Assembly: GCF_004335015.1 (NCBI RefSeq)
Contig: NZ_RQRU01000001.1
Location: 868,001-932,000 of the forward strand
Reading direction: 5' to 3'
Length of the DNA stretch: 64,000 bases
From: Psychrobacter pygoscelis
GTDB lineage: Bacteria > Pseudomonadota > Gammaproteobacteria > Pseudomonadales > Moraxellaceae
A program made the position numbers and the translations under genes. The first letter of the stretch is position 1. Each line of letters begins with the position of its first letter. This document shows, piece by piece, positions 1-9,481 of this stretch. The notes under the pieces were generated by a model, which searched no databases, was not told the origin of the DNA, and saw only the letters and a list, made by a program, of their open reading frames with translations.

Positions 1-418
1 TGTTCTCTTGGTCATCGACATAGATACCTTGCTGGCAATGATGCATAAGGTAGTAATTATTGGGCATGTCTTTAGACTTAGCCAAGCTCAGAGCGCGGAC
101 GATGTCTTTAGTTTGCACTCGCTCTTCTTCTATCACCACATTCCCAGCACTGTTTTTACTCACAAGCTCAGGGGTGGATAAGGTTAACCAAACACTATGC
201 ACTCGGCAATTAGCCATATCTTCAGCATCTTGAATGGCTTGTCGAATGGCGCTTTTTAAGCGCTCCCAATGCTTTATTTGCCCTTGAAAGAAGTCATTAT
301 TTGCTATCTGACCCACACCCATGATTCGAATGTCTGATGCAGACACAACTTGACCTATCACTGCATAGACAGCAGAGGCACTTAAGTGAATGACGACCAG
401 ATTTTCAGTTTTTTTCAT
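1..418 (-). CDS. ftsA: Cell division protein FtsA, N-terminal part (cut by window edge)
   Basis: FtsA is the actin-like protein that ties FtsZ to the inner membrane and recruits later divisome proteins. Reading from the ATG at 418 gives about 139 open residues that run off the window. They align with E. coli FtsA across the 1A/1C domains: a first beta hairpin, then IMGVGQIAN, an amphipathic stretch with AIRQAIQDAEDMANCRVHSVWL, and LSTPELVSKN where E. coli has LSGKHISCQN. The usual phosphate-1 loop (E. coli GLEIGTAKV) reads IHLSASAV here, losing the acidic residue and the Gly-Thr pair. The gene lies downstream of ftsQ in the same direction, as in a normal dcw cluster, but about 490 bases away instead of nearly adjacent. 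The identity is firm because of order and alignment; nucleotide binding is doubtful. Confidence 0.88.
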   Translation of the reverse strand, partial: MKKTENLVVIHLSASAVYAVIGQVVSASDIRIMGVGQIANNDFFQGQIKHWERLKSAIRQAIQDAEDMANCRVHSVWLTLSTPELVSKNSAGNVVIEEERVQTKDIVRALSLAKSKDMPNNYYLMHHCQQGIYVDDQEN

Positions 419-909
419 GTTGGCAAGCAAACTATTACAATTAGAGGAAGCAAAAGACGTTTTTAATATTCAAAAACAACTTTAAGACATTAGAACTAAA
501 CACTGCACTACCCTAGCACCTGAGATAATAAGAACATAATCGTTATCGCGCACTCACTACAAATGTACGGCTAGAGAATCACGAATCCTTATCTTTTCTT
601 TTTTACTGCTGTGCTTAAAGCATGGCTTTTTCAATAAAACTTTAGTATCTCGCATTTAGCCTTTGATATTTAGCATCTAGGCGTAAAAACGCTCATCGGA
701 TGCCAATCTAAAAACCATCACGCCAGTCTAAACACTTAAATCTAAAGGTTACTACTACAAGATTACTGTAGCTAGTAGCGGTACTAAAATGCAAATTTAC
801 ACTGCTACTTATACTTAATTTAAACCGCCTAAGCCGAAACCACTAGAGCCGATATCACTACAGCTTATACCATTTGAAGCTGACACAGGCAGGGACGATT
901 AAGCGCTTT
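419..909. other. Long ftsQ-ftsA intergenic gap
   Basis: No convincing ORF, RNA gene or strong terminator is seen in these 490 bases. They are AT-rich. In most gammaproteobacteria ftsQ and ftsA overlap or nearly touch, so this gap probably carries a separate ftsA promoter; that is inference. Confidence 0.5.
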
Positions 910-1767
910 TTAATCGTATTGTACGTCAGAATCTTGAGCTAGATCCTCAGTCACCACAGGCTTTGGTGCTGATTTTAAAAGTCCATTGTCAGATTTCCAA
1001 GTAATGGCAAAACCATTTTTATAGCGTAGATCAACGGCTTGAATATCAGATCGACGACTTTTTAGCTGATTGCCTAATAACTGGCTAAGGTTTAATAACT
1101 TTTGCGCGGTATTTTCGTTATCAACAATTACGCGAAACCCATCATCAAAGCGCACAATCCAAGTCATTCTCGGGGTTAGGATAATGTCGACTACTTTAAT
1201 ACCAAGGGGGTCGTACCAATCATTAATTTGCTGCATTTGCTGCATAATGACAGGCGCTTGATTTTTGCTACCCTGCAGGGTGACCAATTGCTCTGAACTT
1301 ATCTTTGTCGCTGCCGCATCTGCTGGGACAAATACTTGACCTTTTGCATCGACCAAGCGCTCAGTACCGAACTTTGCGACGGCCTGCTTTGGTAGAGCAG
1401 TCACCACAATACCGCGCTGCCAGTCTCTGACTACGCTGACCTCATCTACCCAAGACAATCCTAATGCAATATTGCGCATAGACTGTAAGTCTGCACTAAA
1501 GTAGCTACCTGCAGCCTGCTCGCCCATTGTCGCTTTTAAGGTGTGGTATTGTGCGGACGATAAGCCGGTAGGACTAATGTATATAGCCGCTGGTGGCGCA
1601 TCTTGGTAACTACGAATCGCAAAAGAGACGACAGCAGCAATGATAATAGCCAATAGAATATAGACTAAATATCGAGACCACTTAGGCATAGCAAAAGAGG
1701 CTCGGGAAGCATGATCTTCTGAGCTGGACTCATTAGCGTCTGATTGTAATGTCGAGCCATCTAACAT
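910..1767 (-). CDS. ftsQ: Cell division protein FtsQ
   Basis: FtsQ is a bitopic inner-membrane protein that links early and late division proteins through FtsB/FtsL. The 285-residue product has a short cytoplasmic head, one membrane span at about residues 32-50 (RYLVYILLAIIIAAVVSFAI), a POTRA domain at about 58-130 and the FtsQ beta domain, with the family-like segment GLSWVDEVSVVRDWQRGIVV. The start ATG at 1767 leaves a head of normal length. It lies between ddlB and ftsA, all on the minus strand, the classic dcw order. It ends in an acidic tail. Sequence similarity in this family is low, so the call rests on topology, the POTRA pattern and position. Confidence 0.93.
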   Translation of the reverse strand: MLDGSTLQSDANESSSEDHASRASFAMPKWSRYLVYILLAIIIAAVVSFAIRSYQDAPPAAIYISPTGLSSAQYHTLKATMGEQAAGSYFSADLQSMRNIALGLSWVDEVSVVRDWQRGIVVTALPKQAVAKFGTERLVDAKGQVFVPADAAATKISSEQLVTLQGSKNQAPVIMQQMQQINDWYDPLGIKVVDIILTPRMTWIVRFDDGFRVIVDNENTAQKLLNLSQLLGNQLKSRRSDIQAVDLRYKNGFAITWKSDNGLLKSAPKPVVTEDLAQDSDVQYD

Positions 1768-2526
1768 TGAATGTTATTACACCAAGTATTTTTACAGTTA
1801 ATTATGTGGTAATTATGCTTTTGCTCTAAAGCGGTTCAAACTAGAAATTAAAGCCAGATATTAACCCTATCAACTAGTGGACTAGTGTTAATAAGTATAA
1901 TGCCAGACTTGGTATCTACAAGAGACCAGTAATCCAATCTATCTGTTCGGCTGACTCTATAACCAACCTTTAAGCCATCTATAACAACGAAGCAGTTACA
2001 CTTCGTTTTTTATCCAAGCGATTTGTTAACTTATAGGAGAATACAAAATAATCAAACAAGGCACGCACCAAAATAATAGACTTAGGTTTGGTAAAACTAT
2101 GCTCTATAGTCAAGCTTGATTTAGAGTTCAAGGGCGATAATCTTTAGATGCTACCATTTTATGAACCACTAATTAGAAACCAGCCAAAGCTTGCGACCCT
2201 CATTTAGTTACTAAGCTTCTGCTTCGCACGTCAGATAATTAAATTGTTTTAAGATAAAATTCAACCTATTTTAAAAAGCAGAAGCTTACCTAAATAGTAC
2301 TATAGTAACGCATTATTAAGTCAAACAATAGTCAAATCCTTTGCTAATCTCTAGCTTTTACACAAGATAACTTGTTAATTTACGATTGTGTAAGCTATTA
2401 ACAATAGCGGTTATAGTGTGGTATTGATTAACTATTACCACCCTAACTATGGCGTTAACTTATAGTCAAGCAACTTTAGTAGCCATAAAAGCTTCAACGC
2501 CCTAATTACCACGGCGCATTAAGGGA
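1768..2526. other. Long ddlB-ftsQ intergenic gap
   Basis: About 760 AT-rich bases with no ORF I can support. The only clear structure is a terminator-like hairpin reading on the plus strand near 1986-2012. No plus-strand gene lies upstream of it. Confidence 0.5.
1986..2012 (+). terminator. Orphan rho-independent terminator-like hairpin
   Basis: The stem ACGAAG/CTTCGT with an 8-base loop is followed directly by a run of T residues on the plus strand. Both flanking genes (ftsQ, ddlB) are on the minus strand, so it does not end any annotated gene. It could close a small plus-strand RNA or limit antisense transcription; that is inference. Confidence 0.45.
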
Positions 2527-3555
2527 CTATAAAGTCTGGGCTAGAATGTGCCAACATAAGGATTCAAAATCCAAGCCCTTAGCCTTAGCCGCCATCGGAA
2601 CCAAGCTATGATCCGTCATTCCAGGTACTGTATTAATCTCTAGTAGCCAGAAGTTACCCGCCTCATCCTGCATGGCATCGATACGCCCCCAACCTTTTGC
2701 ATCTACAGCGCGGAAGGCAGCCAGACTTAAGGATTGTAGGTATTTTTCATCGTCTGCCGACAGCCCACAAGGAATGAAATATGACGTATCATTACGATTG
2801 TATTTTGCTTCATAATCGTAGAAATTGGTAATATCAGCAGGCTCTAGACGAATGACAGGATACGCTTCATCATCGATAATCACAATGGTAAACTCGCGGC
2901 CAGTAATCCACTTCTCAGCCATGACTACATCACCACATTCGACGGCTCGCTTAAAAGCATCGGGTAGCTCATCTAATTGATTGACTTTACTCATACCGAT
3001 ACTAGAGCCTTCATGAACCGGCTTAATAATCAGCGGCAATCCTAAAGTATTTACAATTTGCTGCCAATCCGTCTGCTCGGTCAATATGGCAAAAGGTGCG
3101 GTAGCAATACCACAGCCCTGCCAAAGCTGCTTGGTTCGCACTTTATCCATACCTAGCGCCGATGCTAAGATGCCAGAACCTGTTTGCGGAATCTGTAGCC
3201 ACTCCAGTAGACCTTGCAATTGACCATCTTCGCCGCCGCGACCATGCAATACATTAAACACGCGATCGTATTGTCTAAGCTCAGTAATATCTTGATGCTT
3301 CGGATCAAATTGCTCCGCATCCACACCTTGCGCCTGCAGTGCTGTCAAGACGGCCATACCACTATTTAATGAGACTTCGCGCTCATTGCTATGTCCCCCG
3401 CAGACTACCGCAACCTTACCGAAGACACTTGGGTCAGCATCATTGTGACTTTTGCTGATTACAGATGGGCTTTGAGATGCAGTAGTGGCATTAACATTGT
3501 TAACTTGGGCTTGATCAGGCACATTATTCGTAGGGTTAGAGTTGACAGCAACCAT
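2527..3555 (-). CDS. ddlB: D-alanine--D-alanine ligase
   Basis: Joins two D-alanines using ATP to make the dipeptide that ends the peptidoglycan stem; a cytoplasmic ATP-grasp enzyme. The 342-residue product shows the Ddl signatures: VVCGGHSNEREVSLNSG near residue 50, NVLHGRGGEDGQLQG near 98, the ATP-grasp strand PLIIKPVHEGSSIGMSKV near 174, and the metal-binding end WLLEINTVPGMTDHSLVP. About 45 residues of low-complexity, Asn/Thr/Ser-rich sequence precede the catalytic fold, longer than E. coli DdlB (306 residues). It sits directly downstream of murC in the dcw order, which supports the ddlB name over ddlA. Confidence 0.97.
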   Translation of the reverse strand: MVAVNSNPTNNVPDQAQVNNVNATTASQSPSVISKSHNDADPSVFGKVAVVCGGHSNEREVSLNSGMAVLTALQAQGVDAEQFDPKHQDITELRQYDRVFNVLHGRGGEDGQLQGLLEWLQIPQTGSGILASALGMDKVRTKQLWQGCGIATAPFAILTEQTDWQQIVNTLGLPLIIKPVHEGSSIGMSKVNQLDELPDAFKRAVECGDVVMAEKWITGREFTIVIIDDEAYPVIRLEPADITNFYDYEAKYNRNDTSYFIPCGLSADDEKYLQSLSLAAFRAVDAKGWGRIDAMQDEAGNFWLLEINTVPGMTDHSLVPMAAKAKGLDFESLCWHILAQTL

Positions 3556-3621
3556 AATAATTTTCTCGAGAAATACAGTTAATTTTAAGCTATTTTGATA
3601 ATTTTAATAGAGAATAATGCT

Positions 3622-5127
3622 CTACTTATCAGCCGTTAGATACAGGTCATTGGCGGCAAGATCAAGAGCAATCTGACCCACATTACCCGCGCCTTGGGTG
3701 ATCAATAAATCCCCAGCTTTGAGTAAACGCTGCATCACCGGCGCCAGATTGTCTTTATCGACCAAGTTTGGTTCTACCTCACCACGTAACCGGATACTAC
3801 GCGCCAATGACTTGGTATCAGCGCCAGTGATAGGTGCTTCTCCTGCTGAATAGACATCTAACATCAATAGCTCATCCACACTCGATAGCACCTCTACGAA
3901 ATCATCGTAGCAGTCACGGGTCCGGCTATAGCGATGCGGCTGAAACAGCATGACTAAACGGCGATCAGGATAGCTCTGGCGCGCGGCTTTGATAGTGGCT
4001 TCAACTTCTTTTGGATGGTGACCATAGTCATCGACTAATAGTATATCGCCTTCTGAGCTGCCATCATCGTTGGTTACAGCAACGCAAGCTTGCTGCTCGA
4101 ATCGACGACCTACGCCCGCAAATTTCTGCAGGGCACGCTTGATGGCCTCATCGTCAACACCTTCATCTGTCGCCATGGTGATAGCGGCCAAGGCGTTATA
4201 AACATTATGCTCGCCTGGGATGTTTAGGGTCAGTGCTAAAGGCTCTCGATCCTTTCGCAATACCGTAAAATGTGTCCTCGTACCCTCACTTTTGACATCT
4301 ACTGCCTGAACATCATTGTGTGGCTCAAGGCCAAAAGTCAATACCGGACGACCAATATCATCAATCATGGCATACAATTCGCTGTCATCACCGCAAACAG
4401 CAGCTAGACCATAGAAAGGCATGTTTTGTAAAAACTGAACATAAGCCGCTTTGAGCTTATCAAAGCTATTCTCATACGTCTCCATATGATCTTGATCGAT
4501 ATTGGTGACAATTGCCGCCATAGGATGCAAAGATAAAAATGAGGCATCTGACTCATCCGCTTCGGCGACTAGGTAGCGACTGCCACCGAGCGCTGCATTC
4601 TTACCCGAAGCATTTAATTTACCACCTATGACATAAGTAGGATCTAGCCCTGCTTCATCAAGCATAGTGGTCAGCAGGCTTGTCGTCGTGGTCTTGCCAT
4701 GAGCGCCTGCCACAGCGATGCTATGACGATAGCGCATAAGCTCGCCTAGCATATCAGCACGGCGTACTACAGGTAGACGAGCTTTTAAGGCGGCTTGAAT
4801 CTCAGGGTTGTTACGATCAATGGCGGTAGACACTACCAGCACATCAGTATTAGCGATATTTTTGGAGTCATGGCCGATATAGACTTCAATTCCTGCGTCA
4901 CGCAGACGCTCAGTAACAGGACTGTCCTTAATATCCGAGCCGCTTACCCCATAGCCTTGGTTATGCATTACTTCTGCAATACCACACATACCAGAACCGC
5001 CAATGCCCACAAAGTGGATATGTTGGATTCGGCGCATTTCAGGGATTTCTATCAGGCGTTTTGGTAAAGCTTTCGGTGTGGTTGGTACTGATTTAGTACC
5101 CGTATCGCTACCAGTTTCTAGGAGCAT
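3622..5127 (-). CDS. murC: UDP-N-acetylmuramate--L-alanine ligase
   Basis: Adds L-alanine to UDP-MurNAc, the first amino acid of the peptidoglycan stem, in the cytoplasm. The 501-residue protein has the three Mur-ligase domains: the N-terminal Rossmann part with [17 protein letters not shown] near residue 37, the central ATPase with [16 protein letters not shown] near 141, and the C-terminal domain with [14 protein letters not shown] and [11 protein letters not shown]. About 30 extra residues precede the family start. It lies 66 bases upstream of ddlB and 110 bases downstream of murG, on the same strand. Confidence 0.98.
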   Translation of the reverse strand: MLLETGSDTGTKSVPTTPKALPKRLIEIPEMRRIQHIHFVGIGGSGMCGIAEVMHNQGYGVSGSDIKDSPVTERLRDAGIEVYIGHDSKNIANTDVLVVSTAIDRNNPEIQAALKARLPVVRRADMLGELMRYRHSIAVAGAHGKTTTTSLLTTMLDEAGLDPTYVIGGKLNASGKNAALGGSRYLVAEADESDASFLSLHPMAAIVTNIDQDHMETYENSFDKLKAAYVQFLQNMPFYGLAAVCGDDSELYAMIDDIGRPVLTFGLEPHNDVQAVDVKSEGTRTHFTVLRKDREPLALTLNIPGEHNVYNALAAITMATDEGVDDEAIKRALQKFAGVGRRFEQQACVAVTNDDGSSEGDILLVDDYGHHPKEVEATIKAARQSYPDRRLVMLFQPHRYSRTRDCYDDFVEVLSSVDELLMLDVYSAGEAPITGADTKSLARSIRLRGEVEPNLVDKDNLAPVMQRLLKAGDLLITQGAGNVGQIALDLAANDLYLTADK

Positions 5128-5236
5128 AATGGACTCTCAAAGTTAATCAATATAAATATAATCGTGAAAAGCGTTGGGCGTAGTCGCGATATAAAGTACC
5201 TTAAGACAGACTAAAACCAGCTCACTGTCAGAAGTG

Positions 5237-6379
5237 CTACGCTGTGGCTAGCATCTGCAAAACAATATCAGCAACACGTTGACTAGCGCCGCGCTGTGCC
5301 TGAGCATAACCTCGCTCTGCCATCGCCAGACATTGGCTACGATCAAGAGATGATAATAGCTCTGCGAGCCTTGGCGCTGTCAACTCCCTTTGCGGCAGTA
5401 GTATGGCAGCATCAATATCTGTCAGAGTTTTCGCATTGGCTGTCTGATGGTCATCTACCGCATGCGGCAAAGGCACAAATATCGCGGCGATACCGACGTT
5501 CTGAATTTCTGTCACTGTCAAAGCCCCAGCGCGGCATACGATAATGTCTGCCCAGTTGTATGCAGCCGCCATGTCTTCTATAAAAGGACTCACCTCTACC
5601 TGATGACGACTGGTATCTACGCTCGCGTATGCAGTCTGAGTCGCTGCTTCATTATTGCGCCCACACTGATGGCGGACTTGTAGCGGCTGTTGCATCAATG
5701 CTAGGGTCTGAGGCACGGTCTCATTTAGGACCTGCGCGCCAAGTGATCCACCAACGATCAGTAGCTTTAATGGCTGCTGACTGGTCAAGTCATAACGTTG
5801 ATTAGGTACTGCGACCCCTGAGATGGCGTTACGAATTGGGTTACCTACTGTCTCAAGCTTGGCCGACTTGCTACTGTCACTAAAGGTATGCTCAAAAGCT
5901 TGAAGTACTTTACTGGCCATCTTCGCTAAATAACGATTACTCATACCCGCTATCGCATTTTGCTCATGAATCACCAGTGGCGTTCCTGTCATGCGAGCTG
6001 CTAAGCCGCCTGGCGCCGTCACATAACCACCAAAGCCAATCACCAAGTCAATCTGATTACTACGGATAATCTTTACCGCAGCTAGGGTCGCAGACAACAA
6101 GGTGCCAGGTAGTTTTAATAGCCTTCCAATACCTTTACCACGAAGCCCCTGCATATGAATGGCATGCATAGGATAGCCGGATGGCTTTACCAAGTCATTT
6201 TCCATACCACTTGGCGTACCCAGCCAATGGATAACAGCGCCGTGATTGACCAACTCCTCAGCAACGGCCAATGCAGGAAAGACGTGACCACCAGTACCTG
6301 CTGCCATAACGAGAATTCGCGGTGCATTTACTTGCTGCACGCGGTTATGATTTTGGCTGGTGGTTGAGGAAGCTGGCAA
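5237..6379 (-). CDS. murG: UDP-GlcNAc:lipid I N-acetylglucosaminyltransferase
   Basis: Transfers GlcNAc onto lipid I to make lipid II on the inner face of the cytoplasmic membrane. GT28 signatures are present: ILVMAAGTGGHVFPALAVAEEL at the N-terminus, the second Gly-rich loop LLIVGGSLGAQVLNE, and the donor-site region VCRAGALTVTEI. The frame is open back to 6517, which would give a 65-residue extension not usual in MurG. A strong AGGAG sits 8 bases before an in-frame TTG at 6379, giving 380 residues, close to the family length of about 355. I therefore place the start there; this is inference from the ribosome binding site. Confidence 0.95.
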   Translation of the reverse strand: MPASSTTSQNHNRVQQVNAPRILVMAAGTGGHVFPALAVAEELVNHGAVIHWLGTPSGMENDLVKPSGYPMHAIHMQGLRGKGIGRLLKLPGTLLSATLAAVKIIRSNQIDLVIGFGGYVTAPGGLAARMTGTPLVIHEQNAIAGMSNRYLAKMASKVLQAFEHTFSDSSKSAKLETVGNPIRNAISGVAVPNQRYDLTSQQPLKLLIVGGSLGAQVLNETVPQTLALMQQPLQVRHQCGRNNEAATQTAYASVDTSRHQVEVSPFIEDMAAAYNWADIIVCRAGALTVTEIQNVGIAAIFVPLPHAVDDHQTANAKTLTDIDAAILLPQRELTAPRLAELLSSLDRSQCLAMAERGYAQAQRGASQRVADIVLQMLATA

Positions 6380-6607
6380 AGGAATATCTCCTAGATTTAA
6401 CGCAATAACAGAGGGGTTTAACTTCGCAAAATCATAGCATAATTCAAGTGGATAGGCGACGCTAGATAGTATGTTTAGCGTCAATAAAGCGATAAAAGAG
6501 ACTGGTCGAAAAGACAAAATAATTAACAGAGTAACAGTATGATTAGTCTATACACACTGACATTAATACTAAAAATCAAGTAACAGTTAAAATTAACCCA
6601 CGTCTAC

Positions 6608-6738
6608 AGTCAATCCGTTTTAGGTTTGATATAGAGTCGCTAGGATAAATTTACGCCTGCCTTAGCCATCTCATAACTTCTAGCCAATAAATCTATACCA
6701 GCTACTTTTTTACCTTCCAATTTTAAATCGGATTGACT
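6608..6738 (+). repeat. 131-bp MITE-like element, copy 1
   Basis: The left end AGTCAATCCG and the right end CGGATTGACT are perfect inverted repeats, with a TA dinucleotide just outside each side. The interior shares long blocks with the copies at 7347 and 18763, such as AAATTTACGC and TTCTAGCCA. There is no coding capacity, so any movement would need a transposase in trans. Confidence 0.8.
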
Positions 6739-6916
6739 ATATAAACTATAGTTAGTTCAAAATAAAATAATATAAATTAGCTTTAGCGCAAGTAAGTAAA
6801 TTTTAAACAGTGGTTTTTTATTAAGGAAGCTACTCATTAAAGAGGAAGCCATATGATTCCATAACCAGTTAAACCCACTAAAAAACACTAACAATATCTA
6901 AGCAATTATAAATAAG

Positions 6917-6955
6917 TAAAAACCAAGCCGTAATATTACGACTTGGTTTTTTATT
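6917..6955. terminator. Bidirectional terminator-like hairpin
   Basis: A long stem, AAACCAAG.CGTAAT paired with ATTACG.CTTGGTTT, is flanked by A-runs on the left and T-runs on the right, so it can act on either strand. It lies about 575 bases downstream of gshB and about 540 bases upstream of the murG start, so it may insulate the two transcription units. Confidence 0.6.
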
Positions 6956-7346
6956 TATCTTAATAAATAACTAAACCACAATATCCATTATTAAAACTCA
7001 ATAGCTAAATAGATTGAAGAACATAGTACCACCAATCTAGAAACAATAAACTAATACTCTGATAGCCGCGTAACTTCAAGGTATTGCCAGTTAACATAGC
7101 TTTACCAGAGAAGATAGTGCCCGTTTAGGTGCAATGCCGCTACCGCCATTATTGGGACTGTTAGGATTTACCTTTAAACCTCAAAGAACAGTAGCACCTG
7201 TCAGCGGCTTATTATGGTATTTGTCCTATTTAAGTTAATTACTTATAAAATAGCTAACAGATAATCTATAACTAGCACGGTCCGAGGTTATTAACCCTTA
7301 GTCAAACTTAATAGTACCTTGTAAATTAAAATTGGCTTAGTTATAG

Positions 7347-7477
7347 AGTCAATCCGCTTTAGATTTAATATAGAATCGCTAGAACAAATTTACGCCCGCC
7401 TGAGTCATCTCATGACTTCTAGCCAGTAAATTTATTCTAGCGACTCTTTTGTGTATCAGTTGTAGATAGGGTTAACT
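7347..7477 (+). repeat. 131-bp MITE-like element, copy 2
   Basis: Same orientation and same length as the copy at 6608. The left end AGTCAATCCG is intact. The right end has drifted to AGGGTTAACT but is still followed by TA. Interior blocks such as GTCATCTCATGAC form a small palindrome that is also present in the third copy. Confidence 0.75.
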
Positions 7478-7530
7478 ATAGCTACTTTCAGGCTATTAGT
7501 GGCTGGAATTATGAATTAACACTATTCCAA

Positions 7531-8517
7531 TTAACAGCTTAATTTACTTTCTATCGCTATGATTAGATCTGTTGCGATACTAGTACCACACTGATCATCT
7601 ATTTCACGCACACAAGTGGGACTTGTAACATTAATCTCAGTAATGCGCGCGCCTATAAGATCCAGCCCGACGAATAGCAGCCCTTTTTCCTTAACGATTG
7701 GCGCTACTTTGCGCGCTACTTCACGCTCTGCCTCAGTCAGTGGCATAGCAACTCCGCGGCCACCAGCTGCTAAGTTACCTCGAGTCTCACCTTTGCTTGG
7801 AATGCGCGCTAAAGCGTACTCGACCACCTCACCGTCTACAATAAGCACGCGCTTGTCGCCTTCACTAATCTCAGGCAAATAACGCTGCGCCATAATTGGC
7901 AAGCTCTCAAGCTCGGTGAGCATCTCAAGCGTCGCACCAATATTAGGGCTATCAGCCGTTAGTCTAAAAATCCCAGTACCGCCCATACCATCTAGTGGCT
8001 TGACGATGACATCTTGCTGCTCAGCAATAAACTGGCGAATATGTGCCTGCTTACTGGTGACAATAGTGGGACTCATATACTCGCTGAACCAAGTGGCAAA
8101 TAGCTTTTCGTTACAATCGCGAATACTCTGTGGGTCATTGACGACCAATACACCAGCTGCTTTGGCATGGTCAAGCATATAGGTGGCATAGATAAAGCGC
8201 ATATTAAATGGTGGGTCTTTACGCATCAAGATGACATCATAGTCCGTGATGGGCTGGGTAAGCTTATCTGCTAAAGTGTAAAAGTCATTAGGATCACGAC
8301 GTACCGTTACTGCTTGAGCATCTACCTTAAGCTGACCTTGATCCAACCATAAGTCATGAGCCTGACAGTAGCCAAGCGCATGCCCTCGATCTGCCGCTGC
8401 CCACATCATCGCCAGCGTGGTATCTTTTTTGTAGTTTACCGTCTCGATAGGGTCCATAATGACTAAGATATTCAAGGATTTCTTAGTAGAAGACGGTGAA
8501 TTTTGCTCTAAGCTCAT
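7531..8517 (-). CDS. gshB: Glutathione synthetase
   Basis: Joins glycine to gamma-glutamylcysteine with ATP to make glutathione in the cytoplasm. The ATP-grasp fold is clear: an N-terminal MDPIETVNYKKDTTLAMMWAA segment as in E. coli GshB, RKDPPFNMRFIYATYML, the ATP loop VIVKPLDGMGGTGIFRL, and the metal/ligand end EINVTSPTCVREID. The ATG at 8517 follows AAAGGT by a good distance and gives 328 residues. The frame continues five codons further to a TTG at 8532, which is less likely. It is followed by the long repeat-bearing gap, so it is probably the last gene of its transcript. Confidence 0.97.
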   Translation of the reverse strand: MSLEQNSPSSTKKSLNILVIMDPIETVNYKKDTTLAMMWAAADRGHALGYCQAHDLWLDQGQLKVDAQAVTVRRDPNDFYTLADKLTQPITDYDVILMRKDPPFNMRFIYATYMLDHAKAAGVLVVNDPQSIRDCNEKLFATWFSEYMSPTIVTSKQAHIRQFIAEQQDVIVKPLDGMGGTGIFRLTADSPNIGATLEMLTELESLPIMAQRYLPEISEGDKRVLIVDGEVVEYALARIPSKGETRGNLAAGGRGVAMPLTEAEREVARKVAPIVKEKGLLFVGLDLIGARITEINVTSPTCVREIDDQCGTSIATDLIIAIESKLSC

Positions 8518-8616
8518 GAGGTGACCTTTCAATCAAAAAAATTATTATGACCAACAAGTAATAATGTTCGGCAAGAGGACAAACGCTGACGGTTTATTTT
8601 TAACTAGGCTCTAGCG

Positions 8617-9291
8617 TTATACCCCGTATTGCTCGCGGTAGTGGCGCATCTTAGCCAGCTGGGTCGCTTCACCGCAGCGCTCAATATAGCCAATAATATC
8701 ATCAATATCGACCAAGGCTTTAACAGGGACTTGTAGTTGTTCTGCTAATTCTTGAATAGCTGATAGCTCTTTTAGACCTTTTTCTTTGCGATCTAAAGCT
8801 ACGATAATCCCAGCAACAGTCGCGCCAGCTGCCGTTAATAACTCTACGACTTCACGCATGGCTGTACCTGCTGTGATCACATCATCCAAAACCCAAACGG
8901 CTTTGCCACTCACATCAGCGCCTACCAGATGACCACCCTCACCATGGTCTTTGACTTCCTTACGGTTATAGCCCCATTTGGCATTAATACCATGGTTAAG
9001 CCACAATGCCTGTGCAGTAGCTGCGACAAATGGAATGCCCTTATATGCCGCACCGAAAATGAACAATTCTGGCGCTTCATCACCATTAGCCGTTGATTGA
9101 ACTTGCTTAGCCAAAAGCTCAGCATAGCCACTGGCCAATACGGAAAGCATCTCTCCAGTAGCTAGTAAACCGGCATTAAAAAAGTATGGGCTAATGCGCC
9201 CAGACTTAAGAACAAACTCACCGAATTTTAAGACTTGGTTATCGAGTGCAAGGTTAATAAAGGTATGCGATGAAAATGACGCCGATTGCAT
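8617..9291 (-). CDS. pyrE: Orotate phosphoribosyltransferase
   Basis: Makes OMP from orotate and PRPP, the fifth step of pyrimidine synthesis. The 224-residue protein carries the type I PRTase loop VWVLDDVITAGTAMREV near residue 121, the orotate-site start GRISPYFFNAGLL, and ELFIFGAAYKGIPF. Its length matches E. coli PyrE (213) with slight extension. It is 100 bases upstream of gshB on the same strand, so the two may be cotranscribed. No attenuator-like leader was recognised upstream. Confidence 0.97.
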   Translation of the reverse strand: MQSASFSSHTFINLALDNQVLKFGEFVLKSGRISPYFFNAGLLATGEMLSVLASGYAELLAKQVQSTANGDEAPELFIFGAAYKGIPFVAATAQALWLNHGINAKWGYNRKEVKDHGEGGHLVGADVSGKAVWVLDDVITAGTAMREVVELLTAAGATVAGIIVALDRKEKGLKELSAIQELAEQLQVPVKALVDIDDIIGYIERCGEATQLAKMRHYREQYGV

Positions 9292-9481
9292 GGAGTATCC
9301 TATAATTAATGGGAAATGAGCGATATTATTTGAGCGATATTGTACGCAACTTTATGGATATTGACCAATAATTACTAGGAAATATAACCATTTTATGTCG
9401 TACTACCTTACTATCAAACTGGCTGTTTAAACCTTCTGTTTAAAACCAAAGTTAAAACAACTGCTTTAAGCAATCTCTTCT

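Larger units (their letters stand above)
6380..7530. other. 1.15 kb gap between gshB and murG with two repeat copies
   Basis: No credible gene is seen. The gap holds two same-orientation copies of a 131-bp MITE-like element (6608-6738 and 7347-7477) and a bidirectional hairpin near 6917-6955. The segment 7080-7250 has short open frames but no ribosome binding site or family pattern, and may be decayed coding DNA. Confidence 0.55.

Noticed and set aside
7120-7230. Short open frame with a Pro/Leu-rich start near 7131 in the murG-gshB gap
   Set aside because: No ribosome binding site, odd composition and no family match; at most decayed DNA.
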